DNA of 64,000 bases from Flavobacterium tructae (GTDB lineage: Bacteria > Bacteroidota > Bacteroidia > Flavobacteriales > Flavobacteriaceae), in NCBI RefSeq assembly GCF_002217475.1, contig NZ_MUHH01000034.1:1-64000 (forward strand), given 5' to 3'. A model generated the notes under the pieces. It was given only the letters and a program-made list of their open reading frames with translations, did no database searches and had not been told where the DNA came from. Position 1 is the stretch's first letter. Each line of letters opens with the position of its first letter. Of the stretch, positions 25,554 through 33,996 are shown piece after piece. Position numbers and translations under genes: made by a program.

Positions 25554-26489
25554 ATGAAAGTTACCATTGTAGGAGCAGGAAATGTTGGAGCTACCTGTGC
25601 AGATGTTATTTCTTATAGAGGAATTGCAAGCGAAGTAGTGTTGTTGGATATTAAAGAAGGTTTTGCCGAAGGGAAAGCGTTGGATATTATGCAATGTGCC
25701 ACAAATACAGGTTTTAATACCAAAGTATCTGGGGTGACCAATGATTATTCTAAAACTGCCGGAAGTGATGTAGTAGTTATTACATCTGGAATTCCAAGAA
25801 AACCAGGAATGACCCGTGAAGAATTAATAGGCATAAATGCAGGAATTGTAAAAACAGTTGCCGAAAACGTACTGAAATATTCTCCGGACACTATAATAGT
25901 TGTAGTTTCTAATCCAATGGATACGATGACGTATTTGGCATTGAAATCGACCGGAGTACCAAAAAACAGAATTATTGGTATGGGTGGAGCGTTAGACAGT
26001 TCTCGTTTCAGAACCTATCTTTCATTAGCTTTAGATAAACCGGCAAACGATATCTCGGCAATGGTTATAGGAGGACATGGTGATACTACTATGATTCCAT
26101 TAACCCGTCTGGCCTCTTATAATGGAATTCCGGTAACTGAATTTCTTTCAGAAGAAGTATTGCAAAAAGTAGCTGCTGATACTATGGTGGGTGGAGCAAC
26201 ACTTACAGGTCTTTTGGGAACGTCAGCATGGTATGCGCCAGGAGCTTCTGTGGCTTATCTGGTAGATAGTATTTTGAATGATCAGAAAAAAATGATCGCC
26301 TGCTCTGTTTTTGTTGAAGGAGAGTATGGACAAAATGATATCTGTATAGGTGTACCTTGTATAATTGGTAAAAACGGAGTGGAAGAAATATTAGACATTC
26401 AGTTAAACGATCATGAAAAAGCCTTATTTGCGAAAAGTGCAGATGCGGTGAGAAGCATGAATGACGCTTTAAAATCGATTTTAGTATAA
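25554..26489 (+). CDS. mdh: Malate dehydrogenase
   Basis: The 311-residue NAD-dependent enzyme of the TCA cycle converts malate and oxaloacetate. VTIVGAGNVGATCAD is the dinucleotide-binding loop. GIPRKPGMTREEL carries the two substrate-binding arginines, VVSNPMDTMTYL the NAD-contact segment, and MVIGGHGDTTMIPL the catalytic histidine. RIIGMGGALDSSRF, with the third arginine, is typical of the LDH-like malate dehydrogenases common in Bacteroidota; Arg in the active-site loop (GIPRKPGMTR) argues for malate over lactate. A terminator follows directly. Confidence 0.95.
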   Translation: MKVTIVGAGNVGATCADVISYRGIASEVVLLDIKEGFAEGKALDIMQCATNTGFNTKVSGVTNDYSKTAGSDVVVITSGIPRKPGMTREELIGINAGIVKTVAENVLKYSPDTIIVVVSNPMDTMTYLALKSTGVPKNRIIGMGGALDSSRFRTYLSLALDKPANDISAMVIGGHGDTTMIPLTRLASYNGIPVTEFLSEEVLQKVAADTMVGGATLTGLLGTSAWYAPGASVAYLVDSILNDQKKMIACSVFVEGEYGQNDICIGVPCIIGKNGVEEILDIQLNDHEKALFAKSADAVRSMNDALKSILV

Positions 26490-26510
26490 CGAATTTCGTA
26501 AAAAGAGGAA

Positions 26511-26538
26511 AAGGCTGCACTTTTGCAGTCTTTTTTTT
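26511..26538 (+). terminator. Rho-independent terminator of mdh
   Basis: A 9-bp stem AAGGCTGCA / TGCAGTCTT (one G-U pair) with a CTTT loop is followed by T residues. Confidence 0.8.
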
Positions 26539-26558
26539 GAGATTAATTAATAAATAAA

Positions 26559-26589
26559 TTGGTTAATCTTTTCGTTAATTATATATTTG
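26559..26589 (+). promoter_or_regulatory. Bacteroidota-type promoter of secDF
   Basis: TTG at 26559-26561 and TATATTTG at 26582-26589 are separated by 20 bp, an excellent match to the TTG-N17-23-TAnnTTTG consensus. The leader to ATG 26717 is about 120 nt. Confidence 0.75.
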
Positions 26590-26716
26590 CTCGGGTTAAA
26601 AAAAATGTTGTAATTCGTGATCTTGATTTTTTAGTGCTAAAAAATCATATCAGGGCTTATTCTATGGGACTTTAAAACAAAAACAAACAATAAAAAATAA
26701 TTAATTTTTAGTAATA

Positions 26717-29689
26717 ATGCAGAATAAAGGACTTATTAAATTTTTCGCAATTCTATTTGCATTGGTAAGTATTTACCAACTCTCGTTCACTTTTGTGGCC
26801 AATAGTGTCAAAAGTGAAGCTAAAGCTTTTGCAGGAGATAATCCTGATAAAGAATTAAAATACTTAGATTCTATTGGAAAAGAAAAAGTGTTAAACCTTG
26901 GTTTTACTGATTTTACTTATAACGAAGTAAAAAACAAACAACTTAATAAAGGTCTTGACTTAGAAGGTGGAATCAACGTGATTCTTCAAATCTCTGTTAA
27001 AGACGTTTTGAAAGGATTAGCAAACAATTCTAAAAATCCGGTATTTAATAAATCATTAGCTGATGCAACTGCAAATTTAGAAGGAAATAAAACCTATTTA
27101 AATAAGTTCTTTGAAGCTTTTGAGGCTAACTCAAAAGGATCAGTAAAATTAGCTTCACCTGATATTTTTGCAAACAGAAGTTTACAAGGAGAAGGTGGTG
27201 TAGATTTTCAAATGTCTGATGCACAAGTTCAAAAAGTAATTAAGAAAAAAGTTGACGAATCTATCGAAAGTGCTTACAAAGTACTTAGAGAGCGTATCGA
27301 CAAATTTGGTGTAACGCAACCAAACATCCAAAAATTAGGAGAAACAGGAAGAATCTTAGTAGAGCTTCCAGGTGCTAAGGATGTAGATAGAATTAAGAAA
27401 TTATTAGGTGGAAAAGCTCAATTAGAGTTTTGGGAAACTTTTAAAATCGAAGAAATTGGTAACTTCTTAGTAGCTTCTAACGAGGCTTTAAAAAAGACTG
27501 AAGTTAAAGTAAAAGAAACTAAAGCTGTTGCTAAAGATTCATTGAATGCATTGTTAACAGATAATGCTAAAGATTCAGTTGATACTAAAAAAGGAAACAA
27601 CCCATTATTTGACAAAATGTTAGGTCAGGGTGGTGGACCAGTTTTAGGATATTTTGCTCCTAAAGATACTGCTGCTGTAAATGCTTACTTTAAAAGAGCA
27701 GATATCAGAGTTTTATTGGGTGCTGACCAACACAATGCAAAATTTGTTTGGAGTAAACCAACTACAATTAAAGATGCAAAAGGAAAAGATATTGAAGCAG
27801 TTGAATTATATGCTTTAAAAGGAAATAGAGACAACGTTCCTGCGATGAGCGGTGGAGTAGTTACAGATGCAAAAGATACTTTTGACCAATTAGGAAAACC
27901 AGCTGTTTCTATGCAAATGAACAGCCAGGGAGCTAAAGTTTGGGAAGAATTAACAGGAAGAGCTTTCTCTCAAAAAGGATACATTGCTATCGTTTTAGAT
28001 AATATTGTTTACTCTGCACCAGGTGTTACAAGCGGACCAATTGCCGGAGGTAGATCTGAGATCACCGGATCTTTTGATGTTGCTGAAACTAAAGATTTAG
28101 CTAACGTGTTAAATGCAGGTAAATTACCGGCTTCTGCAGATATTATTCAGTCAACAGTTGTAGGACCATCTTTAGGTCAGGCAGCAATTGATGCAGGTAC
28201 AATTTCTTCTGTATTAGGATTCTTATTGGTTTGTTTATGGATGGTATTCTATTATGGTAAAGCTGGTTGGTATGCTAACCTTGCATTATTATTAAACTTA
28301 CTTTTCCTTTTCGGAATTATGGCAAGTTTTGGTTTTGTATTGACATTGCCAGGTATTGCAGGTATCGTATTAACATTAGGTACTGCGGTAGATGCGAACA
28401 TTATTATATTTGAAAGAGCAAAAGAAGAATTGCGTGAAGGTAAATCGTTGTCTGATGCGGTTGTAGCTTCTTACGGATGGCACGGAGCAATGCGTTCTAT
28501 TATTGATGCAAACGTAACGCACGTTTTAACTGGAGCAATCTTGTTTATTTTTGGTACAGGACCAATTAAAGGTTTTGCATTAACATTATTGATTGGTATC
28601 GTAACTTCATTGTTTACATCAATCTTTATCGCAAGAATTTTTATTGACAGAAACATTGCTGGAAAAGGAGATTTAACTTTCTCTACAAGTGTTACTAAAA
28701 ACTGGTTTACAAACTTCCACTTTGACTTTATTAAAATCAAAAAATTCACATACATCTTCTCTTCAATTGTAGTAGTTGTGAGTTTAGTTTCTATCTTTTT
28801 CGTAAACGGATTAGATGAAGGTGTTGATTTTGTTGGAGGAAGAACATTCCAGGTGAAATTTGAAAAACCTGTTGATGCTACTGTAGTATCAGATGAATTG
28901 TCTGCTGCTTTCGGTACTCCGGTTGAGGCGAAAATTTTAGGTGATGACGATCAGTTGAAAATCACAACTAAATATAAAATTAAAGAAGACGGTGTAGCTA
29001 TCGATGAAGAAGTGAACCAAATTTTATACAAGTCGTTAACGAAATATTTCCCTAACACTTCTTACGAAAAATTCATCAACTCATTTGATGGTAAAAGAAT
29101 TGGTGTTGTACAACAATCTAAAGTTGGAGCTTCTATTTCTGAGGATATCAAAACAAACTCTTACTGGGCTGTATTAGGTGCAATGGCGGTTATTTTCTTA
29201 TACTTAATGATCTCTTTCCGTAAATGGCAATATTCATTAGGTGCGATTGCAGCGGTAGCACACGACGTTATCTTTGTATTAGGAATCTACTCTTTATGCT
29301 ACAAATTCATGCCTTTCCACATGGAAATGGATCAGCACTTTATTGCAGCTATCCTTACTGTAATTGGTTACTCTATGAACGATACTGTAATTGTATTTGA
29401 CAGAATTAGAGAGTTCATCATCGGAAACCGTAAAGGAAGTTTTGAAGATATCGTAAACGCTTCTATTAACACTACATTATCAAGAACGTTGAATACGTCA
29501 TTAATGATGATCATTGTATTATTAACGATGTTTATCTTTGGTGGAGAATCTATCAGAGGATTTATCTTTGCTATGTTAATTGGTATTGTGGTAGGAACTT
29601 ATTCATCATTATTTATTGCTACACCGGTATTGGTTGACACAATTTCAAGTGATGACAAACACACAATCGAAGACAAGCACAACGCATAA
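26717..29689 (+). CDS. secDF: Fused SecD-SecF protein translocase subunit
   Basis: The 990-residue protein combines SecD (about residues 1-650) and SecF (about 660-990), which use the proton gradient to pull proteins through SecYEG. There is an N-terminal membrane helix (FFAILFALVSIYQLSF). NKGLDLEGGINVILQ is the conserved SecD motif, followed by a large periplasmic domain with lysine-rich repeats (about 235-310) longer than in E. coli. Six SecD helices follow, with TLGTAVDANIIIFERAKEE containing the proton-relay Asp. The SecF half has DEGVDFVGGRTFQVKF and IGYSMNDTVIVFDRIRE. Fusion is usual in Bacteroidota. It has its own promoter and terminator. Confidence 0.95.
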   Translation: MQNKGLIKFFAILFALVSIYQLSFTFVANSVKSEAKAFAGDNPDKELKYLDSIGKEKVLNLGFTDFTYNEVKNKQLNKGLDLEGGINVILQISVKDVLKGLANNSKNPVFNKSLADATANLEGNKTYLNKFFEAFEANSKGSVKLASPDIFANRSLQGEGGVDFQMSDAQVQKVIKKKVDESIESAYKVLRERIDKFGVTQPNIQKLGETGRILVELPGAKDVDRIKKLLGGKAQLEFWETFKIEEIGNFLVASNEALKKTEVKVKETKAVAKDSLNALLTDNAKDSVDTKKGNNPLFDKMLGQGGGPVLGYFAPKDTAAVNAYFKRADIRVLLGADQHNAKFVWSKPTTIKDAKGKDIEAVELYALKGNRDNVPAMSGGVVTDAKDTFDQLGKPAVSMQMNSQGAKVWEELTGRAFSQKGYIAIVLDNIVYSAPGVTSGPIAGGRSEITGSFDVAETKDLANVLNAGKLPASADIIQSTVVGPSLGQAAIDAGTISSVLGFLLVCLWMVFYYGKAGWYANLALLLNLLFLFGIMASFGFVLTLPGIAGIVLTLGTAVDANIIIFERAKEELREGKSLSDAVVASYGWHGAMRSIIDANVTHVLTGAILFIFGTGPIKGFALTLLIGIVTSLFTSIFIARIFIDRNIAGKGDLTFSTSVTKNWFTNFHFDFIKIKKFTYIFSSIVVVVSLVSIFFVNGLDEGVDFVGGRTFQVKFEKPVDATVVSDELSAAFGTPVEAKILGDDDQLKITTKYKIKEDGVAIDEEVNQILYKSLTKYFPNTSYEKFINSFDGKRIGVVQQSKVGASISEDIKTNSYWAVLGAMAVIFLYLMISFRKWQYSLGAIAAVAHDVIFVLGIYSLCYKFMPFHMEMDQHFIAAILTVIGYSMNDTVIVFDRIREFIIGNRKGSFEDIVNASINTTLSRTLNTSLMMIIVLLTMFIFGGESIRGFIFAMLIGIVVGTYSSLFIATPVLVDTISSDDKHTIEDKHNA

Positions 29690-29708
29690 TTAAATGCTTA
29701 AGTTATAG

Positions 29709-29740
29709 AAAAAGATCCGGTGTAAGCCGGATCTTTTTTT
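29709..29740 (+). terminator. Rho-independent terminator of secDF
   Basis: AAAAAGATCCGG / CCGGATCTTTTT with a six-base loop and a T run: a strong hairpin 20 bp after the stop. Confidence 0.9.
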
Positions 29741-29771
29741 GTGCTATATTTAGGGTAGTAAAAAAAAATTT

Positions 29772-30386
29772 ATGGGTAGAAAATTACTATTGATTCTAAT
29801 TATTGTTTTTGGCGCATTTAAAGCCTCGGGGCAGACTAAAAACGAAAAGCTGGCCATAGGAATCAATCATGGTTTTGGGAGTGAATTTAATAATAGAAAT
29901 TACACGTTTACCAATCATTTTTATAAAGTAGAATTGCGTTATCGGGTTAATGAATCAAAGTATTTTAAATATGAGGTTTTAGTTCAGTCGGAAGTTAATT
30001 TTGGAAGACATCAATTGTTGAATTTTTACTTTGTAAAGCCGGACAGACCTGATTATCTTGAAAAGAGGGAAGAGTATACGAAGTTGAAGGACGTGCATGA
30101 GTACGTGCTGAATCTTGGTTTTTTGGTCAGGAAACCAATTGGAAAAGTTTTCTCTGTTTATGCTTTAGGAAGTATTGGACCAATGATTACAGATACGGAA
30201 ACAGAAAGAATGTCTAAAGGTTTTGCTTTTGCAGATGTTTTTGCGATGGGCTTTTCGTTTAAAATGAATCGCTTACAGCTGGATGCTCGTGGTAACATTC
30301 GGCACGTTTCAAATGGAGGTCTAAATAGTGAAAATGCGGGATATAATACCAGAAACATTGAATTAGGGATTTCGTATTTCCTGTAA
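29772..30386 (+). CDS. PagL-like lipid A 3-O-deacylase (outer-membrane barrel)
   Basis: The product is 204 residues with a signal peptide (about 1-20, ending GQ). The rest is a small beta-barrel of amphipathic strands ending GISYFL. Near the C-terminus RHVSNGGLNSENAGYN resembles the PagL motif, with the His and Ser of the catalytic triad (H-x-S-N). PagL enzymes remove the 3-O acyl chain of lipid A in the outer membrane. In the Pseudomonas enzyme, as I recall it, the catalytic Glu lies 12 residues after Ser; here that position is Asn and the nearest Glu is 17 after. The enzyme may be atypical or inactive. Its gene follows secDF but has its own start after a terminator. Confidence 0.65.
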   Translation: MGRKLLLILIIVFGAFKASGQTKNEKLAIGINHGFGSEFNNRNYTFTNHFYKVELRYRVNESKYFKYEVLVQSEVNFGRHQLLNFYFVKPDRPDYLEKREEYTKLKDVHEYVLNLGFLVRKPIGKVFSVYALGSIGPMITDTETERMSKGFAFADVFAMGFSFKMNRLQLDARGNIRHVSNGGLNSENAGYNTRNIELGISYFL

Positions 30387-30440
30387 ATAAAAACGAATCT
30401 ATGAAATTGGAATTTGCTCTGAAAGAGCTATAGCAATAGT

Positions 30441-30650
30441 ATAGTGCGTAGCACTATGAATGATGATGGCAATTATGAGCTACGCCCTGAAAGGGCAAAA
30501 GCCTGATGGCAGAGAAAATCTTTCAGCATATTTTGTATGAGATTCTCTAAGAATCTGAATGTTTTTTTGTTGAGATTTAGGTGCGAAAATTGCTTTTGCC
30601 CTTTCAGGGCAATTTTACATCTTAATCTAATTTATAGTGCTTCGCACTAT
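30441..30650. repeat. Palindromic intergenic element
   Basis: GCCCTGAAAGGGCAAAAGC (30484-30502) is an exact inverted repeat of 30592-30610. Each outer end has its own palindrome (ATAGTGCGTAGCACTAT at 30441-30457 and ATAGTGCTTCGCACTAT at 30634-30650). It is non-coding and fills most of the 381-bp gap between the convergent PagL-like gene and lgt. Confidence 0.75.
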
Positions 30651-30705
30651 GCTTTTGCTTTTAGGACTTTCAGTCCTATTCTTTCTCAACTTTTGTTCCT
30701 AATGC

Positions 30706-30747
30706 AAAAAAAAGTGTCCGATAAATTGAATTATCGGACGCTTTTTT
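30706..30747 (-). terminator. Terminator of the lgt operon (possibly bidirectional)
   Basis: GTCCGATAA (30716-30724) pairs with TTATCGGAC (30731-30739). An A8 run on the left gives the U tract on the minus strand, and T residues on the right allow use on the plus strand as well. Confidence 0.8.
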
Positions 30748-30767
30748 ATAGTTTTTTATCGAATGGA

Positions 30768-31700
30768 TTAAGATTCTGCTAGAGGATTTCTTTGCGCTCT
30801 AATGATGAAGAAAAGTCCAATAATGATAAACGGAATGCTTAGCCACTGTCCGGTAGAAAAAAGACCTAATTCGTTTTCAAATCCACCCTGACTTTCTTTT
30901 ACAAATTCTACCACAAAACGTACTGCAAATAAAAGTACAAGGAACAGTCCGAACAATAATCCTGATTTTAATCTTGCGTTCGTTTTCCAGTATAAGAAAA
31001 ACAAAATCGCAAAAACAAATACATAGCTGATAGCTTCATATAATTGTGTTGGATGTTTTGCAGGAACCTGAGCCAGTAAATCGGCAAATTTAGGATCTGT
31101 TGCGATAGCAGTGTACGCAGCCTTAGGATCTGCGATTTGAGTAGCATTTACAGCTTCGTTTTTACTGAATTGATCGTGTAAAAAACGAATTCCAAAGGCA
31201 GATTTTGTTTCATGTCCGATAATCTCGGAATTGAAAAAATTCCCTAAACGAACAAAAATAGCACCACTGGCAACCGGAATTACAACACGGTCTAAAATCC
31301 ATAATAATGGACGTTTCAAAATCATTTTGCTGTAATAATACATGGCAGCAATGATGGCAATAGCCGCACCATGGCTCGCTAATCCCTGAAATCCGGTAAA
31401 TTCAAATTTTGGCTCGAATCTAACAGGTAAGAATATCTCAAGTAAATGATTTCTAAAATATTCCCAATCGTAAAATAAAACATGTCCTAAACGGGCACCT
31501 ATTAACGTAGCTAAAACAGTCCAGACAAATAAAGAATCTAATTTGTCGATAGATTCGTTTTCGCGTTCGAAGATCTTTTTCATTAAAAACCACCCTAGTC
31601 CGAAAGCAATTACGAACATTAAACTGTAATAACGAATCATAAAAAATCCTAGATCGATTCCTTCTGAAGGATTCCAAACGATATTTAAGGGCTGTGTCAT
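30768..31700 (-). CDS. lgt: Prolipoprotein diacylglyceryl transferase
   Basis: This 310-residue polytopic inner-membrane enzyme attaches diacylglycerol to the lipobox cysteine of prolipoproteins. FQGLASHGAAIAIIAAMYYY has the conserved HG motif, VRLGNFFNSEIIGHET is the Lgt signature, and HPTQLYEAI is the third conserved block. About seven membrane helices are visible. It is slightly longer than E. coli Lgt because of an Ala/Thr-rich insertion (about residues 195-222) between the signature and HPTQ. It lies at the end of the minus-strand cluster after yidD. Confidence 0.95.
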   Translation of the reverse strand: MTQPLNIVWNPSEGIDLGFFMIRYYSLMFVIAFGLGWFLMKKIFERENESIDKLDSLFVWTVLATLIGARLGHVLFYDWEYFRNHLLEIFLPVRFEPKFEFTGFQGLASHGAAIAIIAAMYYYSKMILKRPLLWILDRVVIPVASGAIFVRLGNFFNSEIIGHETKSAFGIRFLHDQFSKNEAVNATQIADPKAAYTAIATDPKFADLLAQVPAKHPTQLYEAISYVFVFAILFFLYWKTNARLKSGLLFGLFLVLLFAVRFVVEFVKESQGGFENELGLFSTGQWLSIPFIIIGLFFIIRAQRNPLAES

Positions 31701-31764
31701 GTGCTGTTGTTTTTTGTATTTTGTAAAAATAGATATTTAAAGTAGTGTTGCTCTTTATAAAAAG

Positions 31765-32004
31765 TTAATGTTTGTGTGAACATTTCTTCTCAGGAACGGG
31801 GTCGTAACCGGTTCTTCCCCAAGGGTGACAGCTTAAGATTCTTTTCATGCCCAGATAGCCTCCATAAAATAAACCATGAGTCTGCAAGGCCTGGATCATG
31901 TAAGTGGAGCATGTAGGTTCAAATCTGCAACTCGCCGGCGTAAAAGGCGATATTGCAGATTGATAAAAGCGGACTAATAAAACAAATGGAGTGATTACTT
32001 TCAT
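31765..32004 (-). CDS. yidD: Membrane protein insertion efficiency factor YidD
   Basis: The 79-residue protein of the YidD (DUF37) family assists YidC-mediated membrane insertion. VRFYQSAISPF, CRFEPTCSTYMIQAL and KRILSCHPWGRTGYDPVP are the family's diagnostic segments, including the three conserved cysteines. The N-terminus is amphipathic and membrane-associated. It lies between cysS and lgt on the same strand, 22 bp after cysS, and is probably co-transcribed. Confidence 0.95.
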   Translation of the reverse strand: MKVITPFVLLVRFYQSAISPFTPASCRFEPTCSTYMIQALQTHGLFYGGYLGMKRILSCHPWGRTGYDPVPEKKCSHKH

Positions 32005-32026
32005 GATTTATTAGAAAATGAGTGAT

Positions 32027-33505
32027 TTATATAGAGAAGCTGGTTCCTTCTTTTCCGTCTTTCAACTGAATTCCCAGGCCAATCAATTGATCGCGAATCT
32101 GGTCTGAAAGGGCAAAGTTTTTATCAGCTCTGGCCTGATTTCTCATAGCGATAAGCATGTTTACAGTTCCTTCCAGTTTGTCGGTATTTCCGTCAGCAGC
32201 TTTGTCATTGGCTAAGCCTAAAACATCAAAAACAAAAGCATTAATTGCAGTTGTGAAGGTGTTTAAATCTTCTGCTGAGATTGTTTCTTTTCCGTCTTTC
32301 AGTAAATTGATATAACGAACCGCTTCAAACAATTGCGCAATCAGAATTGGCGTATTGAAATCATCATTCATAGCATCGTAGCACAATTGTTTCCATGCTG
32401 CAATGTCTATAGAACTTGTTGTACCTGCTGAAATTGTAGGTAAAGCATCTACAGCTTCCATTAATCTTTTATATCCTTTTTCGGCAGCCACAATAGCATC
32501 ATCAGAAAAATCCAGGATGCTTCTATAGTGTGCCTGCAACATGAAAAAGCGGGTTACAGACGCCGAAAAAGCTTTGCTAAGAATGTTATTGTCTCCGCTT
32601 AGAATTTCTCCCGGTAAAATATTGTTTCCGGTCGATTTTGCCATTTTCTTTCCGTTTAAAGTCAGCATATTGGCATGCATCCAGTAGTTTACCGGAGACT
32701 GACCTGTACATGCTTCGTTTTGTGCGATTTCACATTCGTGATGTGGGAACTTCAAGTCCATTCCACCTCCGTGAATATCGAAATGATTTCCAAGATATTT
32801 GGTACTCATGGCGGTACATTCTAAGTGCCAGCCCGGGAAACCATCACTCCATGGCGAAGGCCATCTCATAATATGTTCCGGTTCTGCTTTTTTCCAAAGC
32901 GCAAAATCCTGTGGGTTTCTTTTGTCAGATTGTCCGTCAAGATCACGAGTGTTTGCCAGCATATCTTCGATATTTCTACCGCTTAAAATTCCGTAATTAT
33001 TGGTTTCGTTGTATTTCACAACGTCAAAATAAACCGATCCGTTTGCTTCATAACCAATTCCGGTATCGATAATTTTTTTGATGATTTCGATTTGCTCAAT
33101 AATGTGTCCGGTAGCAGTTGGTTCAATGCTTGGCGGTAAGAAATTGAAGGATTTCAATATATTATGAAAATCAACGGTATAGCGCTGAACAATTTCCATA
33201 GGCTCTAATTGCTCCAATCGTGCTTTTTTGGCAATCTTATCTTCACCTTCATCTACATCGTCTACAATATGCCCCACATCAGTAATGTTACGCACATATC
33301 GCACTTTGTAATCTAGGTGTAAAAAATACCTGAATATCACGTCAAAAGACATGAAAGTTCTAACGTTTCCTAAGTGTACATTGCTATAAACCGTAGGTCC
33401 GCAAACATACATTCCAACGTTTCCTTCATGTATAGGGTTGAAACTTTCTTTTTCACCCGAAAGTGAATTGTATATTTTTAGAGGTTGAGCTGTGTATAAA
33501 GGCAT
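32027..33505 (-). CDS. cysS: Cysteinyl-tRNA synthetase
   Basis: The 492-residue class I aminoacyl-tRNA synthetase charges tRNA-Cys. MYVCGPTVYSNVHLGNVRTF contains the zinc-binding Cys and the HLGN form of the HIGH motif. GWHLECTAMS and HHECEIAQNE hold further zinc ligands. KMAKSTGNN is the KMSKS loop. The C-terminal helical region is typical. Start MPLYTAQPLKIYNS aligns with family starts. Directly upstream lies a tract of heptamer repeats in what would be its 5' leader, which may affect expression. Confidence 0.96.
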   Translation of the reverse strand: MPLYTAQPLKIYNSLSGEKESFNPIHEGNVGMYVCGPTVYSNVHLGNVRTFMSFDVIFRYFLHLDYKVRYVRNITDVGHIVDDVDEGEDKIAKKARLEQLEPMEIVQRYTVDFHNILKSFNFLPPSIEPTATGHIIEQIEIIKKIIDTGIGYEANGSVYFDVVKYNETNNYGILSGRNIEDMLANTRDLDGQSDKRNPQDFALWKKAEPEHIMRWPSPWSDGFPGWHLECTAMSTKYLGNHFDIHGGGMDLKFPHHECEIAQNEACTGQSPVNYWMHANMLTLNGKKMAKSTGNNILPGEILSGDNNILSKAFSASVTRFFMLQAHYRSILDFSDDAIVAAEKGYKRLMEAVDALPTISAGTTSSIDIAAWKQLCYDAMNDDFNTPILIAQLFEAVRYINLLKDGKETISAEDLNTFTTAINAFVFDVLGLANDKAADGNTDKLEGTVNMLIAMRNQARADKNFALSDQIRDQLIGLGIQLKDGKEGTSFSI

Positions 33506-33513
33506 ATTTTTAC

Positions 33514-33562
33514 TTTATTGTTTATTGTTTATTGTTTATTGTTTATTGTTTGTTGTTTGTTG
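33514..33562. repeat. Seven tandem heptamers (TTTATTG/TTTGTTG)
   Basis: Seven adjacent 7-bp units: five exact TTTATTG, then two TTTGTTG. On the minus strand they read CAACAAA and CAATAAA and end 8 bp before the cysS start. The TTTGTTG end is complementary to CCAAAAACAACAAAC at 33980-33994 on the other side of the four-helix gene. Confidence 0.8.
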
Positions 33563-33570
33563 GAAAAATG

Positions 33571-33960
33571 TTATTTGAATTTGAGGCCTTTGATTTCACA
33601 TTTATTTAAATAATTCATCATAGCCCCTATTTTATTTTTTACCAGTTCAACTTTTTCATTTAGTTCTAAATGCTGTTCTTTATTAATTAGTTTTTTGTCG
33701 AACGCTCTGTAGGATTGTGATTTTACTTCTCCGGCTGAACCTTTTGCGATACTTAGAAAATTAATGAATTCTCTATTTCCATTTCGCTCAAAACCTTCAG
33801 CAATATTGTCCATTATTGAACCTGAACTTCTGTCAATTTGATTTGTCAGTGAATAATTTGTTTTTAAGTTGGTATTTTGAATCAAATACTCAATTTGCTG
33901 ACAAATTTCTCTGGCAAGTCTCCAGATTTCCAGATCTTCAAATTTCTCTATTTTTGCCAT
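33571..33960 (-). CDS. Four-helix-bundle protein (23S rRNA-intervening-sequence type)
   Basis: The 129-residue, all-helical protein has the pattern of the TIGR02436/S23 family: EDLEIWRLAREICQQIE at the start, YSLTNQIDRSSGSIMDNIAE with the conserved polar cluster, GFERNGNREFINFLSIAKGS, and a C-terminal helix. Such proteins are encoded inside intervening sequences of 23S rRNA and also as free-standing copies in many bacteria; function is unknown, though some assemble as pentamers and bind nucleic acid. Here it lies between folE and cysS, with AACAAAC-rich sequence on both sides in inverted orientation, so it may be a displaced mobile unit. Confidence 0.85.
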   Translation of the reverse strand: MAKIEKFEDLEIWRLAREICQQIEYLIQNTNLKTNYSLTNQIDRSSGSIMDNIAEGFERNGNREFINFLSIAKGSAGEVKSQSYRAFDKKLINKEQHLELNEKVELVKNKIGAMMNYLNKCEIKGLKFK

Positions 33961-33996
33961 AAGAACAACAAACTATCAACCAAAAACAACAAACTT

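Noticed and set aside
33571..33960. Ribosomal protein S23 label for the four-helix-bundle gene
   Set aside because: The family was once named S23 but is an intervening-sequence protein, not a ribosomal component; the older label is not used.
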